The notes under the pieces are model-generated. The model was not told the origin of the DNA. It did not search any database and saw only the letters and a program-made list of their open reading frames with translations. Position numbers and translations under genes: made by a program. Of a DNA stretch of 64,000 nucleotides, positions 56,941-64,000 are shown piece by piece. This DNA comes from Anthonomus grandis grandis (taxonomy: Eukaryota; Arthropoda; Insecta; Coleoptera; Curculionidae), in NCBI RefSeq assembly GCF_022605725.1, contig NC_065546.1:40978227-41042226 (forward strand), read 5' to 3'. The first letter of the stretch is position 1, and each line of letters opens with the position of its first letter.

Positions 56941-58140
56941 TTAGTATGTTTTGATTGCCCAGAGCATTGGTGAAGTCTCGAACATGCTAGGGTCCAGCCC
57001 ATAATGAGTCTGAAATGCTCTATTATTATGAGAATTATTCTTAAAATAGTTTTCGTGCTTTCTAATGAATATCAATAATTTATAAAAGTATAATGAGATT
57101 ATTGATATGATGTTAAATTTAGCGGTATGAGTTACCCACTCAGCACCATCAGCGTTTTTGCAATAGGAATAGTCTATTAATTTCGATGGATAATCCCCAC
57201 ACAATAATACCGTAGGAGAGTGGACTCATAACATGTGTGTGCACCTAGAGAAGAATTGCTTTTAAATGGACTTCTTTAATAATTTAGATGCCGCAAAACA
57301 TGAGGAGACTAATTTGTTGGTTAAATTAATAATCCATATGACGGCACCATCTTGGTCAATATGGATACCTATTTTAAAGACTATATAGGATCGCGATTAA
57401 TGACCCACGCGTTTTCTGAAAACTGAAAAGGGCTAATTATTGAAAGTTGAGTATAAGGTCATGGGACACCCTTTCTGAAAATTTGAATAAATTACTATTT
57501 GCAATTTCTGTAAGTTTAATCTCAGACATGTGGAAAATTGTTAGTGAGGTGTCGTCCGTATATTGATAAATTCTATGATGGTCCGATTGTTCTAGATAAT
57601 CGCTTAAATCATTGCAACATAGCAAGAACAGTGAAGATGAGAATGTTCCGCCTTTTGGGGAATACAGTATCTAACACTTTGGATTTGTGACCTGAATTTG
57701 TAATTGAGAATCCATCCTGATTTGGATGTAACTTTGACAAGTTGGCGCCTGTCGGATACATATGATATAAGCCAATTCAAAGCAGCTCCCCCCCCCCCTC
57801 CCCGTATGCCAAAAGATTCAAGTTTATGATTTAGAAGCCTCTTGTTGAGGGCCTTAATATATCCCAACAGCAAATTGTTTCATATCAAGCTTGTAATAAA
57901 TATGATTTAAGTTTTCAAAGAAGGCGGTTTCAGTAGATTTTCCTTTTAAGAACCCATGTTGACAGTCTAAAAGTAAGACATTTTAAAAGGTATTGCGTCA
58001 GACCTGGAAATCGACATGTTTGAGATAAGGCGGTAATTATTTAGATTGTATTTGTCACATTTTACAAAAATTGGGATTACTCTGGCGGTTTTTAGTAGGT
58101 TGGGAAATTTGCCCTGCTCAAATGAACTATTGTTTTCCTG
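56941..58140 (-). pseudogene. Non-LTR retrotransposon reverse transcriptase remnant
   Basis: Reading leftward: GKFPNLLKTARVIPIF (58110-58070), QHGFLKGKSTETAFF (about 57965-57920), then HKLESFGIRG and ALNWLISYVSDRRQLVKV (57820-57720). The palm box, degraded to YTDDTSL, follows near 57560. A C-terminal stretch, SLYFYKLLIFIRKHENYFK, lies at about 57090-57040, ending with MLWAIKTY at 56941. A run of about 11 guanines (- strand, 57786-57801) expanded inside the GIRG motif and adds extra glycines. Several frame changes; dead. Confidence 0.7.
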
Positions 58141-58797
58141 CATACATGTAGAAGTATCTTACATATTTCTTTCTAGGTCATGGGGGTTAGAAAAGAACTG
58201 TAAATATAATTTGAGAGCTAACGGAGTTAATGCTAACTCCGTTAGCATTAACATACTCTAGGAAGTGCTTGTTAAATGAGTTGTAAATTTTTTGAGGAGT
58301 TTGAATTTAAACCACTGCACTATAGATAAAAAACATATTTAAAAGATCTAAAATTATCTAATAAGATATCATAAATCATCTCAGATCAAGAAAAAAATAC
58401 AAATGGAAAAAATACAATTTTTTTTTAAATTTAGTTTATTAAACGATGTTTTCTTAATCTAAAATATTATTTACTTGGTTCAGACTGCAAATTTTTATAC
58501 CTTTCTCATCTTCCCTTTTTCTTATTAGTACTAAACCTGTAAAAAACAACACAAATTTATAGTCGATATTTTTAACTTCTTGGCTCAGAGCTGATATGTT
58601 GCTGCTGATTAACATAGATTTTATTATTACTCTCATTGGTGCTGCACATTTGAATGCTTACATTTGAATTTACTTCTCGTATTTTCTTGGTAATATTTTT
58701 TTACTAATTCCTCTTTGTTAAATATCTTTGCTACTACATGTGGTATATTTTTGATGAACGAAGTTTTTATTCGGGTACTATTATTTTCCGACAGCTG
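58141..58797. other. Non-coding stretch
   Basis: No gene seen. A perfect 13-base inverted repeat (ACGGAGTTAATGC and GCATTAACTCCGT region, 58218-58250) forms a strong hairpin. Confidence 0.4.
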
Positions 58798-58799
58798 TA

Positions 58800-60373
58800 G
58801 TACAGTAAATCTGTCAAATTTATGACGAAAAATTACCTACACACTTTTTTTTGCGGCAATCGTTAAAAGAGCATGCAAAAAGCTTAACTTGAAATTTGTA
58901 ACCTCGACGTGTACCGGGTTTTTGAAAAAACTCAAAAATTTTTTGAATTTCATTTATTTCGGGAATAGTAAGTTTCTGGAAAAATTTGTAAGGACAAAAT
59001 ATGTCGGGGATATTATTTTGTACAACTCTTCTCATTGTGTCTACTTGCTGCGATGAAAATTACAAAAAGTAGATGGCGCCAAAGTACCCAAAACAGTGTT
59101 TTTTCGCTTTTTGGGATAGAAAAAATATATTTATTGCAACATTGTCAATGAAAAAGTTGTTCGTCTTAAAAAAATCTACAAAACTCATTTAAAACATTTT
59201 CTTGGCCGATAAACCGTTCCCTAGTTATAGCGTGTACAATTACGACCATTTTGCTTTGTATGATGAAATCAAGTTTTTTTATACTTAAAATATTTAAAAA
59301 TGTTCTTCCATATTTACATTAAGAAAAAATATTTTTAATTGCAAAATTATAAATAATAATAATGAACAATAATAAGAAAATGAAAAATATTATATGAATA
59401 TTTAAGAAAATAGTATATGAATAGTAACTTCATTAGTCAAAAGAGAAAATTTTCATATAATATTTATAATAAAAAAAAATTGTATATATTTTTGTTAGAA
59501 TATTCCTTGTTGGTAAACTGTGAAAGAATTTGATGAAAGGTGTTTCGTTCATGATAATCTTCGTTTAAAATGTTTTGTACTTACAATAACTTACTTTACT
59601 TTGTTCTTGTCGGCTTGTTGCGCTTATCACTATTATGTGGTTATAATTACAGTGAAATTAACTGCCATTACTTATTAATTCATGTTTAATAATTAAAGTT
59701 GTTTGTAATTCTTACTTTTAAATTATTACTTTAGAAATTATTATGTTTGCTCACTTTGATAAGGTTACATAAGATTTTTTAATTTTATAATAAAGTACGG
59801 AAAAAATTGTTGTTTATTATTTTACACATTAACAATAGGTGCAATTGTTTATTTACTTATTTATTTGTTAAATAAATAAATTGACGTGTAAATCATCCTT
59901 TTATGATAATAATACATAGTAGTACATGAGTGCAGAATAAAATAATAATGTAAATAAAGTTTGAAAACCTAATAAAATTAAATTAACTTAGTCGGTGATG
60001 AACAACTACGATATTCGCAAAAATAAAAAAATCACAAAAAAGATCATTATCGTTTATAAAAATCCTAAGGGACAAGTTTGAGATGCTATAACTAAGGAAC
60101 GGTTTATTTGGCGCCATCTATTTTTTGTAATTTTTATCGCAGCAAGTTAACTCAATGAGAAAAGTTGTAGAAAATGATGTCCCCGACATTTTTTGTCCTT
60201 ACAAATTTTTACAAAAACCTACCATTCTCGAAATAAATAAAATCCAAAAAACTTTTGAGTTTTTTCAAAAATCCGGTATGCGTCGAGGTTTTAAATGCTC
60301 TTTTAACGATTTCCGCAAAAGTGTGTAGGTACTTTGTCGTCAAAACGACCTTTTTTTGACACATTTACTGTAC
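58800..60373. mobile_element. Long-inverted-repeat element with TA duplication, non-autonomous
   Basis: It starts GTACAGTAAATCTGTCAAA at 58800 and ends with the inverse (TTTACTGTAC) at 60373, flanked by TA on both sides (58798-58799 and 60374-60375). The arms are about 350-450 bp. The left arm has about 100 bp near 59095-59205 that the right arm lacks; the match resumes at AAACCGTTCCYTAGTTATAGC. The centre (59280-60030) is very AT-rich and non-coding. Both arms contain the same short reading frame (58820-59035 on -, about 60156-60330 on +). Confidence 0.75.
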
Positions 60374-60375
60374 TA

Positions 60376-61892
60376 ATGCTTATCTCCGGGAATAGATAAT
60401 TTTAGGCAATTATCGTTAATTATTACTTCAGTGTCGGCTGTGTTAAAAGCACCATTTAAAAGTTTTCCATTTCTTCAAATTCCATTTCAGATAGTTTGTT
60501 TTTAATATGCAAAAGCTCTTCACATCTTCTTTTTTCGTCCATTAAATTGGACAAATCAAAAGACATTTTGACATCTATCATATCAGCTTTTAGAGCACTT
60601 ATGTCTGTTCTCAGCTCAATTAGATCGTCGTTGAATCAATAGAACCTAGACTTAATGACATCCTAGTTGACTTCCTTGAGTAGTCCCCAGTACTTATATG
60701 ATTTATAGTTTGTCTTTTACACCCTACAAGTCCAATCTTTACCTCGCTCCATCATTAATCTAGCTTTAACTCCAGCCATGTCAGTACACTTGAGACGGTA
60801 AGATTTCTGGCATTTTTCGCAATACATTTTAAATTGCGTCTTAGGTATATTTTGCTCACAGTGACCAGACCTTCGCTGATATTGTAAGGTTTCCTAAATT
60901 TTTTTAAATAAATGTACCATTTATTCTAAATTAAAAAATACGTTCTCGTTTGTCAGCTAGAATAAAAGAAAATATCAAATAACCATAATAATCGGGATTT
61001 GTTTATGTTTGTGTTAACTGGCAACTGAAGAGAGGATGTAAGGCCAGAATGGGTATTAGAAATACGAAACTCGAAAAATTCATCCATTATCCCAAAGATG
61101 CTGGTTATACACTTCTATAAAAGGTAAAAATACATATATTATTTGTGATGCTGTAGATTTTGTGTTTTTACCTTTTATAAAAGTTAAAAATATAGTTTGG
61201 TGACGGGTCACGGCGAGTTTAGTTCTTTTAATAAGTAAACGTTTTCTGTTGTCAATAATATTAACTATAGCAACTGCGCTAACTATGAAAATAAATAGAA
61301 ACTACTAGTCAACCAAAGTGTCTTGGCCTCTGAGATGCGCAAATAAAGAAGTGAAAGAGTCAGGGTGCGAGGAAGATGCAAAACATACAAATCAATAAAT
61401 CGAGGCTCATGTACTACGTTTACATCCAGCATATTTGACGCGCTTAAAATTTTATTTAATTTTTGTTTTAATTAAATTATATTATGAATAGTAAATGAAC
61501 GTATGAATTAATATATTTACCAATGCGTGTGTGTCCCAAGTGTGTACCAGCCTTGACGGAAATTACTTAGGATAAAAATTTTGAATACATTAATAGAATA
61601 AAAGAATAATTATAACAAAGGTATTTATATTACTTTATTTAATAATCCTAAATTAAATCCAGTCTAATATTTACCAATATTTATTTATTATGTATTTCCT
61701 ACATTTTGTACACATTATGTATGGATACATATATTTAATTATATACATATTAATACATTATAAGTAAATTTATATAGACATAATACATAAAAAATGTTCT
61801 TATTATAAAATGAAATTATGTTATGTAAATGGTAATAAATGCAATATACCTATCTAATATTTCATTAATAAATTTATACATAAAAAAAAATT
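60376..61892. other. Non-coding stretch
   Basis: No gene recognised. The 61660-61800 part is extremely AT-rich (TATATT-type low complexity). Confidence 0.4.
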
Positions 61893-63230
61893 ATAAATTA
61901 AGGTACGTTTTATCATCGTCAACTGTTAGATTCTTATTTTCCACAGCTTGTTCTTCAACATTATCAGTAAGTTCGTCTATTCCAGATAAGTCACTTTCTG
62001 GTTTATCCGACTCATTAGAGTAATCACTGTCTGTTTCAATATCGCTATCGTTAAGGTTAATTATAACCTTTTCTATGGCTATATCAATTGTAGGTTCCTT
62101 TAAAATAAATTCTTTTTCAAATCGTTTTGCTCGTTCACATCTTGATTTCCATTCGTCAATAAAGAATTCTCTAAAGAAATCATCACAATGTTTAATTACC
62201 TCATTGAAATTAAAATTAACATTTTTTTGGCAACGAATTGTTTTAATTCAGCCCAAACCAATTCAATGGGATTAAGGTCTGGATGGTATGGAGGTAATCT
62301 TAGCATATCATGACCTTTTGCATTGAAAAGCTCGTCTATTTTATATCTTTTATATTTGGGTTTATGCAGTTTTATTAAATGATATAGTTGCGGCTTTAAC
62401 ATGTTATCGTCATATGATATACCCCTTAAACGTAACCATTGTTGCATTTCTGCTTTTTTTGTTATTGTTGTTGGTGCTTTATCTATTTGCTTATTGTGGT
62501 ATGGAGCATTGTCAATTACCACAACAGACCTTTGCTTTAGGTTTGGATCGAGATTGTCTGAAACCATTTTTTGTAGTTATCATAATTCATATCGTGATGA
62601 TAATCGCCACTTGTGCTGTTGGATTTCCATCTAATATACGCATTTGGGACAAAACCATCTTCGCCAGCTGCATGAACTATAATGAGACGTGGTCCCTTGC
62701 CTGTTGTTTTTTTAATGCCTTCCAAAGAGTTATCACTCCAACCTTTTAAGTGAGTATGCGTTGAGTGAATGTATGTCTCGTCCATATATACTATATTACT
62801 ACCTTCTTCTCTGTACTGACGCATTTTTTTAAGAAACTCTATTCTTAGCAGCCTGATGGGTTGCTGCTCCATTAGCACTCTTTGATTGCTCCTAAATTTA
62901 TTCCATCGAAAACCGATTTTATGCATTTCCTTACACAGAGTCTCTTTACATCCTTGATACTCAGTATCTGCGACATATTTTGCATGTACTGTTTTTAATC
63001 TAGGAACTGTCGTCTCTGTGAAATTGTGGTTAATGATTATTCTTCGCAAAATTCCCAAATCTGCGTCGTCCAAGCGAATTTTAATTTTGGTATTTTTATT
63101 AGTTCTGTTAGGTGTTGAAAACGATGTTGATTGGCCTGATGTAACCAATGTTGCCTCTTTTCTAATTCGTCGAATACTTCTAATTGATACCCCTGTTGCT
63201 GCTGCAATGCGTTCTTGAACCTATAAAAAA
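61893..63230 (-). pseudogene. DD82E family transposase, third copy, distinct subfamily
   Basis: After an acceptor (TTTTTTATAG) at about 63222, the frame reads QERIAAATGVSIRSIRRIRK (helix-turn-helix) and continues to VYMDETYIHSTHTH (first catalytic aspartate). A one-base loss near 62555 leads to VVVIDNAPYHNKQIDK (second) and LRLPPYHPDLNPIELVWAEL (glutamate), with 82 residues between the last two, as in the intact copy at 11991. A slip in an adenine run near 62225 moves to the C-terminal tail, which is acidic (NDSDIETDSDYSNESD) and ends at 61893. An upstream first exon is implied but not identified. Only two frame slips separate it from an open gene. Terminal repeats were not found. Confidence 0.8.
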
Positions 63231-64000
63231 AAGTTAATTTATAAATCTGCCAAACAATTACACATAAGGAAAAAATACTTTGCTGTTGCATTAACACGTG
63301 GTAAAAATACGAGCTTATACAAAAATTTATAAAATTATAAATAAAGGCGCACCAGGCCAGGTAAATATGTATTAATTGGATTTTCTTAAGTTTTCTGAAG
63401 ATGATCTAATGGTAAATATCAAATTATTTTAATCTAAGGGAACAAATCAATAAAAAGGATTAACTAATTGCGTGTTATTAAGGGGTGTTAACCTGATTAC
63501 CTTAAATACAAGTACCTAACCTATATTACCAAACTATCTTCTCCTAGGTAGGTACTTTTTAGGTAAAAACCTAGATATACATATATTTACATATTTGTTT
63601 AAAAAGTAAACATTTTAAATTATGTACAAAAATATAATAACCATAAAAATCTTTATCATGATTTCATAACACGTAGGTACATACCTATGTACATATATAC
63701 CTACATTATAAATTTATAGATACATTATATAAAGTGACAATTTCCTTAAAACAAAAATTATTATTTTTATCATTTAAAAGTGACCGCCTTAGTCAAAATC
63801 AAATTCTCAATTTAAAAAATTATCAAAATAACCTTTACAAATTTAATCCAAACTTTGATGCCCTTATAAAAAATACCGTACATTTCGTGGGATCAAAGGT
63901 CATAATTTGTAACTTGTTTTAATTGTTTACTCTTACATCAGTCGCGTAAAAAACAATGATAATAAGTTAAGTTAATGTAATAATAATAAGTTAATAGTAT
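63231..64000. other. Non-coding end of the window
   Basis: AT-rich; no motif recognised. It may contain the missing first exon and terminus of the DD82E copy to its left. Confidence 0.35.

Noticed and set aside
63734..63922. 62-codon + strand frame with polar residues near the window end
   Set aside because: No motif, no splice context and high AT content; indistinguishable from noise.
1..64000. CRISPR array, prokaryotic operon or phage-like system
   Set aside because: Spliced exons, insect-type transposons and AT-rich intronic sequence show a eukaryotic genome; no regular spacer-repeat array is present.

Overview
This AT-rich window reads as nuclear DNA of an insect. The lineage evidence is the mix of intron-containing host coding sequence with piggyBac, mariner-type DD41D, P-element/THAP, BEL/Pao, Penelope and Jockey/R1-like remnants. 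A beetle is plausible, but the order is a guess.

Only two exons can be assigned to a conserved host gene with real confidence, both on the + strand. The first (4799-5062) carries the second half of a CUB domain. The second (34826-34986) carries the start of another CUB domain. Their splice phases match, and together they look like a neuropilin-and-tolloid-like (Neto) receptor accessory protein. A 29.8-kb intron separates them. No later Neto exon was recognised, so most of the rest is probably intronic or intergenic.

The intron and the downstream region are packed with transposable elements, many nested. 1.6-3.0 kb: a 3'-truncated DD41D mariner-type element. 7-8.2 kb: a decayed non-LTR retrotransposon. 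9.1-15.35 kb: a piggyBac bounded by TTAA, holding a DD41D element with long inverted ends (10878-14590), which holds an intact element encoding a 445-aa DD82E transposase (11616-13995). 17.2-20.2 kb: a second DD41D element containing a truncated copy of the same DD82E family. 21 kb: an RNase H scrap. 22.3-23.0 kb: a tandem satellite dimer. 24.2-26.6 kb: a third DD41D element. 27.8-29.2 kb: a THAP/P-element gene fragment. 31.9-34.0 kb: another non-LTR element.

Downstream of the second Neto exon: a pogo-like element with exact TA duplications (36.1-38.6 kb); a spliced MULE transposase gene with long inverted ends (39.9-46.9 kb), one end interrupted by a PIF/Harbinger element (44.0-46.8 kb); BEL/Pao pol remnants (47.0-49.7 kb); a Penelope-type terminal sequence with a complete hammerhead ribozyme core (49.88 kb); a possible spliced membrane micropeptide locus (51.4-51.8 kb); a THAP-like reading frame (52.6 kb); a hairpin element with a non-LTR fragment sitting at its centre (53.6-55.6 kb); a further non-LTR remnant (57-58 kb); a long-inverted-repeat element (58.8-60.4 kb); and a third DD82E transposase (61.9-63.2 kb).

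The items most worth checking are the mutually interlocked antisense genes of the Harbinger element, the hammerhead ribozyme, the two-ORF membrane micropeptide locus, and the 36-nt inverted duplication that flanks the DD41D element inside piggyBac. All protein calls come from reading motifs by eye; no database search was made.
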